Under the pieces are notes generated by a model. That model was not told the origin of the DNA and did no database searches. It saw only the letters and a program-made list of their open reading frames with translations. A DNA stretch of 64,000 nt from positions 106,119 through 170,118 of the forward strand of contig PGZL01000013.1 of assembly GCA_002840095.1 (NCBI GenBank), written 5' to 3'. The stretch is from Gammaproteobacteria bacterium HGW-Gammaproteobacteria-1 (GTDB lineage: Bacteria > Pseudomonadota > Gammaproteobacteria > Thiohalomonadales > Thiohalomonadaceae). The translations under genes were made by a program, and so were the position numbers. Below, piece after piece: positions 50,244 through 59,308 of the stretch; positions within the stretch are counted from its first letter, which is position 1, and the number at the start of each line of letters is the position of its first letter.

Positions 50244-50259
50244 TGGTTTGGTTCTTGCT
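50244..50259 (+). promoter_or_regulatory. Possible sigma54 promoter at ntrB
   Basis: TGGTTTGGTTCTTGCT keeps the invariant GG and GC with correct spacing. The inferred start would be within a base or two of ATG 50271, so the transcript would be nearly leaderless unless the second Met (50286) is used. Speculative. Confidence 0.35.
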
Positions 50260-50270
50260 TAACTTTGGAC

Positions 50271-51383
50271 ATGGAAAAACCGGGCATGCTTCCACCCAGC
50301 CTGTATCAGGGCGTCATCGAGAACCTGCACACCGCCGTGCTGCTGTTCGACGACACGCTCCGCCTGCGCTATCTCAACCCCGCGGCGGAGATGCTGCTCG
50401 CCACCAGCGCGGCGCGTCTGCATGCCGGTACCGTGCAGCAGTTGCTGCCCAGCAAATCGTTTGTCGCCGCCCTGGTCGAGGCCCAGCAGAGCGGCCATCC
50501 CTTCACCGAGCGCGAACTGGTGCTGGAACTCGGTCCCGACCGGCGGGTGACGGTCGATGTTACCGCCACGCCGCTCATCGAACCGGGCCGGCGTGAACTG
50601 CTGGTGGAGATGACCCAGGTCGATCGCCAGCTGCGCATCACCCGCGAGGAAAGCCTGCTGGCGCAGACGGCGACCACCCGCGTGCTGGTGCGCGGCCTGG
50701 CTCACGAAATCAACAACCCCCTCGGCGGCCTGCGCGGCGCTGCCCAGCTGCTGGAACGTGAGCTGCCCAACGAGGCGCTGAAGGAATACACCCGCATCAT
50801 CATCAGCGAGGCCGACCGGCTGCAGAACCTGGTCAACCGCATGCTGGGACCCAACGCCCTGCCCAAGCGCCAGGCGGTGAATATCCACGAAGTGCTGGAG
50901 CGGGTGCGCCAGGTGGTACAGACGGCGGTGCCGTCGGGCGTGCATCTCGAACGCGATTACGATCCCAGCATCCCCGAACTGATGGGCGACCAGGATCAGC
51001 TGATCCAGGCCATTCTCAACCTGGCGCGCAACGCCGCGCAGGCGGTGGGCGAGCACGGCACCATCACCTTGCGCACCCGCACCCTGCGCCAGTACACCAT
51101 CGGCCACACCCGGCACAAGCTGGTGATACGCGTCGACGTCATCGACGACGGTCCCGGCATTCCTCCGGAGGTGATGGAGGCCATCTTCCTGCCCATGGTC
51201 ACCGGCCGTCCCGAGGGCACCGGCCTGGGCCTGCCCATCGCCCAGTCGCTCATCAATCAGCACGGCGGCCTGATCGAATGCGACAGCCAGCCGGGCCAGA
51301 CCATGTTCACCGTCTTGCTGCCCATCAATCCCGAAGGCGGCAAGAACGAATCGCGCACGCGCGCGGCCACCACACAAACATAA
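50271..51383 (+). CDS. glnL: NtrB (GlnL), nitrogen-sensing histidine kinase
   Basis: A 370-aa soluble kinase controlling NtrC. It has an N-terminal PAS domain (~8-115; NLHTAVLLFDDTLRLRYLN). The H box GLAHEINNPLGGLRGAAQLL has the phosphorylated His at ~146. The N box LIQAILNLARNAAQAV, G1 DDGPGIPP and G2 GLGLPIAQS follow. No membrane segment, as expected for the PII-controlled kinase. The start may be ATG 50271 or 50286. ntrC follows after 15 bp. Confidence 0.95.
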   Translation: MEKPGMLPPSLYQGVIENLHTAVLLFDDTLRLRYLNPAAEMLLATSAARLHAGTVQQLLPSKSFVAALVEAQQSGHPFTERELVLELGPDRRVTVDVTATPLIEPGRRELLVEMTQVDRQLRITREESLLAQTATTRVLVRGLAHEINNPLGGLRGAAQLLERELPNEALKEYTRIIISEADRLQNLVNRMLGPNALPKRQAVNIHEVLERVRQVVQTAVPSGVHLERDYDPSIPELMGDQDQLIQAILNLARNAAQAVGEHGTITLRTRTLRQYTIGHTRHKLVIRVDVIDDGPGIPPEVMEAIFLPMVTGRPEGTGLGLPIAQSLINQHGGLIECDSQPGQTMFTVLLPINPEGGKNESRTRAATTQT

Positions 51384-51398
51384 CCGCGATGAATCACT

Positions 51399-52811
51399 AT
51401 GGATAACACAGCCACAATTTGGGTCATCGACGATGACCGCTCCATCCGCTGGGTATTGGAGCGCGCGCTGAAACAGGCACAGATGGACGTGCGCAGTTTT
51501 GACAATGCCGACGACGCCTTGCACGCCCTTGAGCGCAGCCAGCCCGACGCCATCATCACCGACATCCGCATGCCCGGCATGAGCGGACTGGACCTGCTGG
51601 CGGAGATTGCCGCACGCCGGCCGCAGCTCCCGGTGATCATCATGACCGCGCACTCCGATCTCGACAGCGCGGTGTCAGCCTATCAGGGCGGTGCGTTCGA
51701 ATATCTGCCCAAGCCTTTCGACGTAGACGAGGCGGTGGAGCTGGCGCGCCGTGCCGTCGCCCACCGCATCGACCAGGAGCGCGGCCACGGTGCGGAGCCG
51801 AGCAGCCCGGTGCCGGAAATCATCGGTGCCGCACCGTCGATGCAGGAAGTGTTTCGCGCCATTGGCCGCCTGTCCCGCTCCAACATCACCGTGCTGATCA
51901 ACGGCGAGTCGGGCACCGGCAAGGAACTGGTCGCCCACGCCCTGCATCGCCACAGCCCCCGTGCGGCGAAACCCTTCATCGCCATCAACACCGCCGCCAT
52001 CCCGCGCGACCTGCTGGAGTCGGAACTGTTCGGCCACGAGCGCGGTGCCTTCACCGGCGCGCAGAGCCAGCGCATGGGCCGATTCGAACAGGCCAACGGC
52101 GGCACCCTGTTTCTCGACGAAATCGGCGACATGCCGGCGGAACTGCAGACCCGTCTGTTGCGCGTGCTGGCCGACGGCGAGTTCTATCGCGTCGGCGGCC
52201 ACGCCCCGGTCAAGGTGGACGTGCGCATCATCGCCGCCACCCACCAGGATCTGGAAAAGCGCGTCAAGGAAGGCCTGTTCCGCGAAGACCTGTTTCACCG
52301 CCTCAACGTCATCCGCATCCACATCCCCGCCCTGCGCGAACGGCGCGAGGATGTACCCCTGCTGATGCAGCATTTCCTCAAGCAGGCAGCCTCCGAGCTG
52401 GGTGTGGAAGCCAAGCGCGTCGACGGCGAGGTGGCCGATTACCTAACTACTCTCGATTGGCCCGGCAATGTGCGCCAGCTGGAAAACATCTGCCGCTGGC
52501 TTACCGTGATGTCGCCGGGCCAGGAGATCCACCTGGAGGATCTGCCGCCGGAATTGCAGGTGCGGCATGAGGTGAGTTCCAGCGACGAGGACTGGACCGC
52601 GCCGCTGCGCCGCTGGGCGGAACATCGCCTGGGCCGCGGCGATGAAAACCTGCTCGGCGTGGCCGAGCCGGAATTCGAACGCATCATGATCGAAACCGCC
52701 CTGAAGAAAACCGGCGGTCACCGCCAGGAAGCCGCCCGCCTCCTCGGCTGGGGGCGCAACACCCTGACCCGCAAGATCAAGGAACTGGGAATGGGTGACG
52801 GCGAAGAGTAG
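51399..52811 (+). CDS. glnG: NtrC (GlnG), nitrogen response regulator
   Basis: A 470-aa sigma54 activator. The receiver domain has the acidic pocket DDD (11-13) and phosphoacceptor Asp55 in IITDIRMPG. The AAA+ domain has Walker A GESGTGKE (~168-175), the GAFTGA loop (~215-220), and FLDEIGDMP. The C-terminal Fis-type HTH is GGHRQEAARLLGWGRNTLTR with the recognition helix. Likely targets in this window are glnA (47.6 kb), ntrB and the nifL-rnfA gap (9.7 kb). Last gene of the operon. Confidence 0.96.
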   Translation: MDNTATIWVIDDDRSIRWVLERALKQAQMDVRSFDNADDALHALERSQPDAIITDIRMPGMSGLDLLAEIAARRPQLPVIIMTAHSDLDSAVSAYQGGAFEYLPKPFDVDEAVELARRAVAHRIDQERGHGAEPSSPVPEIIGAAPSMQEVFRAIGRLSRSNITVLINGESGTGKELVAHALHRHSPRAAKPFIAINTAAIPRDLLESELFGHERGAFTGAQSQRMGRFEQANGGTLFLDEIGDMPAELQTRLLRVLADGEFYRVGGHAPVKVDVRIIAATHQDLEKRVKEGLFREDLFHRLNVIRIHIPALRERREDVPLLMQHFLKQAASELGVEAKRVDGEVADYLTTLDWPGNVRQLENICRWLTVMSPGQEIHLEDLPPELQVRHEVSSSDEDWTAPLRRWAEHRLGRGDENLLGVAEPEFERIMIETALKKTGGHRQEAARLLGWGRNTLTRKIKELGMGDGEE

Positions 52812-52826
52812 GCCTGTTTAATCCCC

Positions 52827-52893
52827 CATAGGGCGGGCCGCGCCCGCCGCAACTGCGCCCCGATACCGCGGCGGCGCCCACGGGGCGCCCTAT
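52827..52893. repeat. REP pair 3' of the RAYT gene
   Basis: atagggcgggccgcgcccgcc (52828-52848) and ggcgcccacggggcgcccta (52873-52892) are two palindromic REP variants. The second supplies the TAG stop of the transposase gene (reading CTA on the plus strand at 52890-52892). Confidence 0.85.
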
Positions 52894-53396
52894 TCGGCAC
52901 CCACGCCGGGCGGCAAAACCATTTGTCCACCCCAATCCCGCAGATAAACACCGGTCGTCACGTAACGGTGAAACGTTGACCAAGGCCACGTCGCAACCGA
53001 GTCGGTCAAACCGTGCTTCAGCGGATTGATATGGACGTAATCCACGTGATGGCGGTAATCCGTTTCATCCTCGATGCGGTGTGCCCAGAACCGCTTCTGC
53101 CAATAGGGCGGGCCATGCCCGCCACATTCAAGGAGCATCTGTGTGAACCTCCGCTTGATCACACCCCAGCGCCGCGAATAATCCCTGTCCGTCTCGGGCA
53201 GGGTCCACACCGCGTGCATGTGATCGGGCAGCAGCACCCAGGCATCAATTACAAACGGAAACCGGCAGCGGCATTCTCTGACGGCGTTGCCAAGACAGAG
53301 TCGCGCCGTGGGATCACGGAACAACGGAATGCGGTGGTGCGTGACCACGGTGAAGAACCAAGTGCACCCGGAATAGTCGCGGCGATAGTTCGGCAT
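52890..53396 (-). CDS. REP-associated tyrosine transposase (RAYT, TnpA-REP)
   Basis: A 168-aa Y1/HUH-type nuclease of the IS200-related family that acts on REP palindromes. It starts MPNYRRDYSGCTWFFTVVTH. The HUH metal motif is HMH (59-61) in LLPDHMHAVWTLPETD. RFWAH follows, and the likely nucleophile is Tyr120 in HVDYVHINPLKHG. GGAGG is 5 bp before ATG 53396. REP copies flank it on both sides and one (53104-53123) lies inside and encodes GGHGPPY (92-98). Complete, so possibly active. Confidence 0.93.
   Translation of the reverse strand: MPNYRRDYSGCTWFFTVVTHHRIPLFRDPTARLCLGNAVRECRCRFPFVIDAWVLLPDHMHAVWTLPETDRDYSRRWGVIKRRFTQMLLECGGHGPPYWQKRFWAHRIEDETDYRHHVDYVHINPLKHGLTDSVATWPWSTFHRYVTTGVYLRDWGGQMVLPPGVGAE
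53104..53123. repeat. REP palindrome inside the RAYT coding sequence
   Basis: tagggcgggccatgcccgcc, in frame with the transposase and translated as GGHGPPY. Confidence 0.85.
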
Positions 53397-53418
53397 CCTT
53401 GCCTCCTTTGTGAAAACC

Positions 53419-53490
53419 GGCGCCCATGGGGCGCCCTACGCCTATTACATCGGTCCGCCGTTCTAATCCATAGGGCAGGCCGTGCCCGCC
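53419..53490. repeat. REP pair 5' of the RAYT gene
   Basis: ggcgcccatggggcgccctac (53419-53439) and atagggcaggccgtgcccgcc (53470-53490) repeat the two REP variants seen at 52827-52893 and lie between the RAYT start and the end of mshQ. Confidence 0.85.
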
Positions 53491-53500
53491 ATGCATGACC

Positions 53501-56500
53501 TCAATACCGCTCCCGCAGGTAAATGTGGCGCGGGCTGCCGCCGAAGATGCCGAAGGTGATGCGCGCGGTCGGGTTGCTGTTGCCGGCGCCGGTCCAGTCG
53601 AATTGCAGCCAGGCCGGTACGGTCGCCGTGATATCCACGCTGCCGGTATTGCCCGCTCCCGGCGCCTGCAACCAGAGATTGAAACTGCCTTCCTGCCCGA
53701 CCAGATCGGGCGGCGCCTGATATTGCAGGTTGGGGGCACCGGCTGCGGCACAGCCGATGCCGGAGTCGCCGGGTGCGCCGATATCCCAGGCGCACACGTC
53801 CGCCGGCGTCAGGCCGTCGGTCGCGTCTACGTCGGCGACCCCCAGCGTAACGCCCGCCGTGCAGGTGTCCGCGGCATTGGTGACGAACGACGTGCCGTCG
53901 AAGTGTTCGGCGACTAGCGGCACGTTCAAATCAATCAGTTCCGAACCGTGGGCATTGCCCAGGCGTACACGACCCCAGCGCAGTTCGGTACCGGCGATGG
54001 AGGCGATGCTGTAGGTGTTGCAGGTGGCGTCGTTCTCCGGGTCATAGCACACCGCATCGCCGTCGGTGAGGAAGGCTGCGGAGAAATCCAGGTCCACGTT
54101 CGCTGCAAACGGCGCGATGGGCGTGGTGGGCTTGCTGTAGCCGAGGCTCTCGCCCGTCAGGGTGACCACGCCGTCGCCGTCGCTGTTTCCGGTATCCGTC
54201 CACGCCAGGGTTCCGGCGGTGGCGACGGACAGCGTCGAGGTGGTGCCGGAGTTGTCGGTATAACTGCGGCCGCCCAGTGCCGGAGCGAGTTTCCAGTAGG
54301 CGCCGCCATAGTTGTTGGTAACGACGCCGCCGGCATTCAGCGCGGTGACGGTGAGCGCCGGTGCCGTCAGATAGGGCAGCGGTTCACCGAGATAGGTGAA
54401 GGCACCACACGCCGGATTGAACAGCGGCGTGTTGGCGCTGACGTTGAAGCGTGCCGGAATGAAACGCCCGAACCCGCTGCTGCCTGCGGTTTGCGTTACT
54501 GCGGCGCTGCCGAAGGAGCAGCCGTACTTGCCGCCGGACAGGGTGTTGGAGAAACCGGCCGTGCAGTCGTCGGGCTGATCCACCGTGGTGAACGTGGCGT
54601 CATACACGGCATTCTGCGCCAGGCCGAAGTTGCCCACCTCGCTGTAGGTGAAGCTGTTGCCGCCGGCAATTCCCGTCGCCGCCGCAGCGGCGGCAAAGCT
54701 GCCGCCGATGGCGCCTGCGACGGGGGTTCCGCTCACCTTGGTGTTGTCTATCAATGGCGTGCCGTTATAGCCCGCGATGGCAGCCGCGGCGAGATTGAAC
54801 GCCGTTCCCGCCTTGATTACCGGAGTGCCGCTGGCGGCGTTGTTGGTGGCGTCGCTCGAGGTGACGGTAAAGCCGGTCGGGCGGATCGCGAAATTATCCG
54901 TCGAGCAGGCCGGCGCCGATGCACCGACCACCGCACGCACACGGACATTGCGTGCCGCCCCCGGATAATTGAAGGTGACGGTCTTGCGCCCGGCATCGCC
55001 GGCGGCAAAGGTGATGTTGGTGGCGGTGTTCAATCCGGCCCCGGTAGGACAGGCGGAGCTGGAGGTGTCGACCAGATCGACCGCCACCGGGCCGGTGTAG
55101 GACGAGTTGATGGTCGTGGCATCGAGTAGGGCCAGGACATCGATATTGAAATTGGTGCCGGCCAGTTTGGTGAAGATGGGGGTCTGGGGATTGGCGCCCT
55201 GCTCCACGGCATCGAAGGCGCACGAGGCCGAGGCGAAGGTCATCACACAGGTTTCCGTCGCGCCGTTGAAGCAGCGTGTGGCGGCGGCGGGGGTGGGCAA
55301 GACACTGTTGGTGCCGAGCGTGACGCTACCGGCACTACTCCGGCTAAGCTGACGCGACGCAATGCCGCCGCTGAAAGAGAACGTACTTCCGCCGACCCAG
55401 CCGGTGGGTGCCAGGTTCACGGTCACGTTGCCCGGGTACAGCGTCGTACAGTCGGAGTCGAGGCAGGCCTTCACCGTCACGCGCTCCGGCGCGCAGATGG
55501 AGCCCGTGCCGTCATGTTCAATGCGTACGTGATCGAAAGTGCCGGAGCAGGAACGTCCCAGCGTCATGTCGGCAATGACCTCCGGGGCACTGAGTTCGAA
55601 GCTGTACAGCTTTACCTCGTCGATCATGCCCTGGAAATTTCGCGCCGGGAGAATGCTGCATGAGGCACCCGTGGCGATGTCGCCGCCGATGTAGAAGTTG
55701 CAGTTGTTCGGTTGCAGGGTGCCCTGCCAGTTGTTGGTGTTTCCGTCCAGCACGCCGTTGATGTAGATCCGTTGCCGGCGTACCCCTGCCGAGGAATCGA
55801 AGGTGATGGCGACATGGGTCCACTGGTTCAGAGGAATGGTGGTGGCGGAGGTCAGCGTCGACGCATTCCACCACCAAAAGAGCTTACCCGACGGGTTGAT
55901 GTGGAATTCATAGTTCACGTCATTGGAGAGTATCGAGTAAAGGTCGCTGGAACCGGACGGATAAGCCGTCGGGTATATCCATGCCGAGGCGGAAAGCTGC
56001 GTGGTGTAGTCGAAGCGCGGGCTGTCGGCGACTTCCACGATGGCGCGGCGATCAAAGTACGCGGCGTTACAGAAGCCGCCGATGACCGAGGGATGCTGGG
56101 AAATTATGGTCGGGTTCGGATCGACCACGTTGGTGGTCGTCGGGCTGGTGCTGGTCAGGCGGCGGCCGTGCAGTGCCGTGCCGCCGCTGTCGATGACTTC
56201 GCCCGCGGCGCCGGTCCATGAGGCAACCGGTTCATCCATGCGGAAGTGCGTAACGGCGCTGGCGAGCACGAGTATGGAGGCGCTGGCCGGTGTGGCGCCC
56301 GGTGCGGTGACAGTGTTGGTCAGCGGGCCCTGTTGCGACAGTGATACGGCCAGCGTCATCTGCGCACTGGCGAGGGCGGGCAGGGTGGGGATGGTCCAGG
56401 TAACGATCTGGCCTGCGATGGACACCGAACCCAGCGTTGCGACGTGGGTCACGTAGCTCATGCCGGCGGGCAGGGTGTCGGTAAGCACCACATTGGCCAG

Positions 56501-58273
56501 CGGGCTGGCGTAGGGGTTGGTCGCGGTGATGGTGAAAGTCACCACGTCGCCGACCACGGCCGCTGCCGCGCTGGCAGTCTTGGCCAGGTTGGGCGCCGGC
56601 GGCTCCAGGGTGTAGTAAGGGCCGGTATAGTCGCCGTTGCCGATACCCGTGCCGCCCAGCGGCGTGCCCACTCCGTTGACGATGGAATCGTCGTCGACCA
56701 GGTTGAGGCCCAGGGTACCGGTGTCGGACGTGCCGGTATCGGCGGTGACGGTCCAGGTCGTACCACTGCCCGTCACGGTGGTGATGCTGCTGCCGGTCAC
56801 GCCGCCGGCTTCCACAAGGACGAAATCCGTCGCATCCACGCCGGTCACGGCGGCGCTGAATACAATCGTCCAGGCAACGGCGGTGTTGGCAGTGGTCGGA
56901 TCGGTGCTGGCGAGTGTGAAAGACGTGACGGTAGGCCGCTGGACCGTATAGACCTCGCCGGTAAAGGGTAGGCCCGCTATACCCGGCGTGACGCCGCCGC
57001 TGCCGGTCATGTTCAGTCCCAAGGTACCGCTCCCGCTGCCCGTGCTGGCGGTGACGGTCCAGGTGGTGCCGCTGCCGGTGACGGAGGTAATGGCCGGGGT
57101 ACCGCCCAGGCCGGTATTGGCGAGCGCGAAGTTGCCGCTGCTCACCCCCGACACACTGGAACTGAAGGTAACGGTCCAGGAAACACTGGAGGCACCGGTC
57201 GGGTCGGCATCCGCCCGGGTGATGGCGGTGACCGCCGGCAGGATGGTGTAGACCTCGCCCGTGAACGGCAGGCCGGTGACCGACGGGTTGGTGCCGGTGG
57301 TATTGACCATGTTCAGGCCCAGCGTGCCTGTACCGGTGCCGGTACTCGCCGTAACCGTCCAGGTGCTGCCGCCGCCGGTGACGGAGGTGATGGCGGGACT
57401 TCCGCCGAGACCGGAGTTGATAAGCGCGAAGTTGTTGCTGTTTACGCCGGACACATTGGAGCTGAAGGTGACGGTCCAGGAAACGCTGGCTGCCCCGCTC
57501 GGGTTGGCGTCGGCGCGTGCGATGGACAAAACGGTCGGTGGCGGCTTGAGCGCGATGAGTTGGGCGACGTAGTCATCAGTGCGATCGGCCCGGGACGTAC
57601 GGCTCCCGGTGGCACCTGCGGTGGCCCTCACCTCGTCGTCACCGGCGAGCGCGAGTCCGTTGTTGTCCCCTCCATTGTCGAAATCGTAGCGCTCGGTCAT
57701 GCCGGAAGGGGTCGTGAACGGCGTGCTCCGGCCATCTGCCGAACTGTAAAACGCCAACAACCACTCGTTGGCCGCAGTCGTGGATATCGAAGGCGCAACA
57801 AGGTCGTTATCGTCGCCGGTATTGCCATCGGCGTTACCTAGCGGCGTCACCGTATCGACGCCCCGGTAAGCCCGAATGACGCCGGCGTTGTCATCGGTGG
57901 CACTGAACGTCCAGGTGGCTGTTGTACCGCCATCGGTGGATAGCCCGACCCGGTAATAGATGCCCTGCGTGATTTTGCTGCCTGAAACATATACCTGATC
58001 GATGAGCGTCCAGCCTGCTGGCGCAGTGATCGTGCGATTACCCCGGACTGCGACATGGGCGACGAGAACGTCATTATTGGCAATGGCAGGAATGACAAGG
58101 CCTCTGTTGTTGGACCCTGTACTGCTAGCCGTCGCACCGCTACCAACCCAAGAGATCGCTCCGTGCGCGGAAAGGGAAACAAGCAGAACCGCAAGAAACG
58201 CCCCGCATCTGAATAGCCACATCGGGCGACGCAGAACGGCGGGCAGCGGAAAATTTCCTCGGGTGCAATTCAT
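53501..58273 (-). CDS. mshQ: MshQ-like surface protein with repeat, DUF11 and LamG regions
   Basis: A 1590-aa exported protein at the end of the MSHA-type pilus cluster. It has a signal peptide (AFLAVLLVSLSAHGA near residue 35), an N-terminal domain (~40-240) and three tandem ~100-aa repeats (~248-560, each with SWTVTFS- and GLPFTGEVYT-type segments). A DUF11-like domain (~562-675) is followed by a LamG-like domain (~680-890) and a long Cys-containing C-terminal part (~950-1590, DUF6701-like as in MshQ). It likely lies at the cell surface or pilus tip. GGAGAG precedes ATG 58273. The MshQ name rests on architecture and synteny. Confidence 0.82.
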   Translation of the reverse strand: MNCTRGNFPLPAVLRRPMWLFRCGAFLAVLLVSLSAHGAISWVGSGATASSTGSNNRGLVIPAIANNDVLVAHVAVRGNRTITAPAGWTLIDQVYVSGSKITQGIYYRVGLSTDGGTTATWTFSATDDNAGVIRAYRGVDTVTPLGNADGNTGDDNDLVAPSISTTAANEWLLAFYSSADGRSTPFTTPSGMTERYDFDNGGDNNGLALAGDDEVRATAGATGSRTSRADRTDDYVAQLIALKPPPTVLSIARADANPSGAASVSWTVTFSSNVSGVNSNNFALINSGLGGSPAITSVTGGGSTWTVTASTGTGTGTLGLNMVNTTGTNPSVTGLPFTGEVYTILPAVTAITRADADPTGASSVSWTVTFSSSVSGVSSGNFALANTGLGGTPAITSVTGSGTTWTVTASTGSGSGTLGLNMTGSGGVTPGIAGLPFTGEVYTVQRPTVTSFTLASTDPTTANTAVAWTIVFSAAVTGVDATDFVLVEAGGVTGSSITTVTGSGTTWTVTADTGTSDTGTLGLNLVDDDSIVNGVGTPLGGTGIGNGDYTGPYYTLEPPAPNLAKTASAAAAVVGDVVTFTITATNPYASPLANVVLTDTLPAGMSYVTHVATLGSVSIAGQIVTWTIPTLPALASAQMTLAVSLSQQGPLTNTVTAPGATPASASILVLASAVTHFRMDEPVASWTGAAGEVIDSGGTALHGRRLTSTSPTTTNVVDPNPTIISQHPSVIGGFCNAAYFDRRAIVEVADSPRFDYTTQLSASAWIYPTAYPSGSSDLYSILSNDVNYEFHINPSGKLFWWWNASTLTSATTIPLNQWTHVAITFDSSAGVRRQRIYINGVLDGNTNNWQGTLQPNNCNFYIGGDIATGASCSILPARNFQGMIDEVKLYSFELSAPEVIADMTLGRSCSGTFDHVRIEHDGTGSICAPERVTVKACLDSDCTTLYPGNVTVNLAPTGWVGGSTFSFSGGIASRQLSRSSAGSVTLGTNSVLPTPAAATRCFNGATETCVMTFASASCAFDAVEQGANPQTPIFTKLAGTNFNIDVLALLDATTINSSYTGPVAVDLVDTSSSACPTGAGLNTATNITFAAGDAGRKTVTFNYPGAARNVRVRAVVGASAPACSTDNFAIRPTGFTVTSSDATNNAASGTPVIKAGTAFNLAAAAIAGYNGTPLIDNTKVSGTPVAGAIGGSFAAAAAATGIAGGNSFTYSEVGNFGLAQNAVYDATFTTVDQPDDCTAGFSNTLSGGKYGCSFGSAAVTQTAGSSGFGRFIPARFNVSANTPLFNPACGAFTYLGEPLPYLTAPALTVTALNAGGVVTNNYGGAYWKLAPALGGRSYTDNSGTTSTLSVATAGTLAWTDTGNSDGDGVVTLTGESLGYSKPTTPIAPFAANVDLDFSAAFLTDGDAVCYDPENDATCNTYSIASIAGTELRWGRVRLGNAHGSELIDLNVPLVAEHFDGTSFVTNAADTCTAGVTLGVADVDATDGLTPADVCAWDIGAPGDSGIGCAAAGAPNLQYQAPPDLVGQEGSFNLWLQAPGAGNTGSVDITATVPAWLQFDWTGAGNSNPTARITFGIFGGSPRHIYLRERY

Positions 58274-58328
58274 GGCTTCTCTCCAGCCCTGGCGGCAGAT
58301 TTGATGCCCGTTTCCTGGGTGAATGGAT

Positions 58329-58697
58329 TCATTGTCGGTAGATGATAGCCGTATTCCGTTGTGCCTTATCGTCGCCGTTGTGAGGCTCGGGTGCAGCAGG
58401 CGGAGATGCAGGCGGTACGGCTGCGGGCACAGGCGTTTCCGTGGGCGCGGTGATGACGGGTGTATCTATCGCAGGTGCGCGTTCTCGCGCGTGCTGCACG
58501 TATAAATACCCACCGCCTGCTGCCGCTGCGCCTGCCGCCGCCAACAGCAACCAGGGCCATGCCGTCCGGCGCGGCGCCCACCGGGTGACCGGCGCCTGTT
58601 CCAGCCCTGCGAGGATGCCGGCCAGGCGCGCATCGTCGGGCGCAGTGGTAGCTGCGACCGCGCTGTGGATAGCCTGTTCCAGTCGATCCGATTCCAT
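58329..58697 (-). CDS. Putative anti-sigma factor (single-pass membrane protein)
   Basis: A 122-aa protein with an N-terminal cytosolic part (~1-45, MESDRLEQAIHSAVAATTAP), one transmembrane helix (~46-66, WPWLLLAAAGAAAAGGGYLY) and a Pro/Ala/Thr-rich periplasmic tail. This layout and the position 80 bp after an ECF sigma gene suggest an anti-sigma, but no zinc-finger motif (HxxxCxxC) is visible. It lies between the sigma gene and mshQ, so all three are probably cotranscribed. Confidence 0.65.
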   Translation of the reverse strand: MESDRLEQAIHSAVAATTAPDDARLAGILAGLEQAPVTRWAPRRTAWPWLLLAAAGAAAAGGGYLYVQHARERAPAIDTPVITAPTETPVPAAVPPASPPAAPEPHNGDDKAQRNTAIIYRQ

Positions 58698-58723
58698 ATC
58701 CTGCCCAGATTAGTGTCGCGAAT

Positions 58724-58777
58724 GGCGCCCACGGGGCGCCCTATGAGCGGCTGCCATAGGGCGGGCCGGGCCCGCCA
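58724..58777. repeat. REP pair between the sigma and anti-sigma genes
   Basis: ggcgcccacggggcgccctat (58724-58744) and catagggcgggccgggcccgcc (58755-58776), the same two REP variants as around the RAYT gene, 5.3 kb away. They fill the 80-bp gap. Confidence 0.85.
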
Positions 58778-59290
58778 TCACGGTTCCAGCATCCCACGCA
58801 GCTTGTGCAGCGCCGCCGCCGCCTGCCGCCGCACCGTGCCTTCCGGCAGCCCTATCGCTTGGGCAACCTCGGCGTGGGTCAGCCCTATCCAGTAACGCAT
58901 GAGCAGCAGGTTCTGTTCATCGCCGTGCAGGGTCTGCATCGCTTTGAGCACGGTCTCCCCTGCCAGCGGGTCGGACTCTGTTGCGGGGATAGCCGCCAGT
59001 AGTTCAGGGTCCATGCGCACCGGCCAGTGCTGGGCGCGCCGATGCAGGTCGATGCGCAGGTTCAGTGCAATGCGGTAGAGCAGCGGCAAGGGTGCTGCCG
59101 GATTCTTGCACACCGTTTGGATGAAACGCAGGAACGATTCGCTCAGCAGGTCATAGGCGGTGTCGGGATCACAGCCGCGGGCGACGAAGTATTTCCACAG
59201 GCGGGGTGCTTCGTGCTGGTAGAAGCGGCGAAAGGCGGCCTGATCCTTTTTCGAGCAATAGCGCCGGATGAGGTCGTCGGCATCAGGCAT
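58778..59290 (-). CDS. ECF-type (sigma70 family) RNA polymerase sigma factor
   Basis: A 170-aa protein with region 2 (~15-85: AFRRFYQHEAPRLWKYFVAR, SESFLRFIQTV) and region 4 (~112-165: LHGDEQNLLLMRYWIGLTHA then EVAQAIGLPEGTVRRQ). It has no region 1.1 or 3. The target promoters are unknown. It starts 18 bp after the PIN toxin stop and its stop is adjacent to the REP pair. Confidence 0.9.
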   Translation of the reverse strand: MPDADDLIRRYCSKKDQAAFRRFYQHEAPRLWKYFVARGCDPDTAYDLLSESFLRFIQTVCKNPAAPLPLLYRIALNLRIDLHRRAQHWPVRMDPELLAAIPATESDPLAGETVLKAMQTLHGDEQNLLLMRYWIGLTHAEVAQAIGLPEGTVRRQAAAALHKLRGMLEP

Positions 59291-59308
59291 GATGATCCGG
59301 CCCGGGCC

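Noticed and set aside
53948..55129. Plus-strand frame of 393 codons within mshQ
   Set aside because: Gly/Arg/Ala-rich with no initiation signals; explained by mshQ on the opposite strand.
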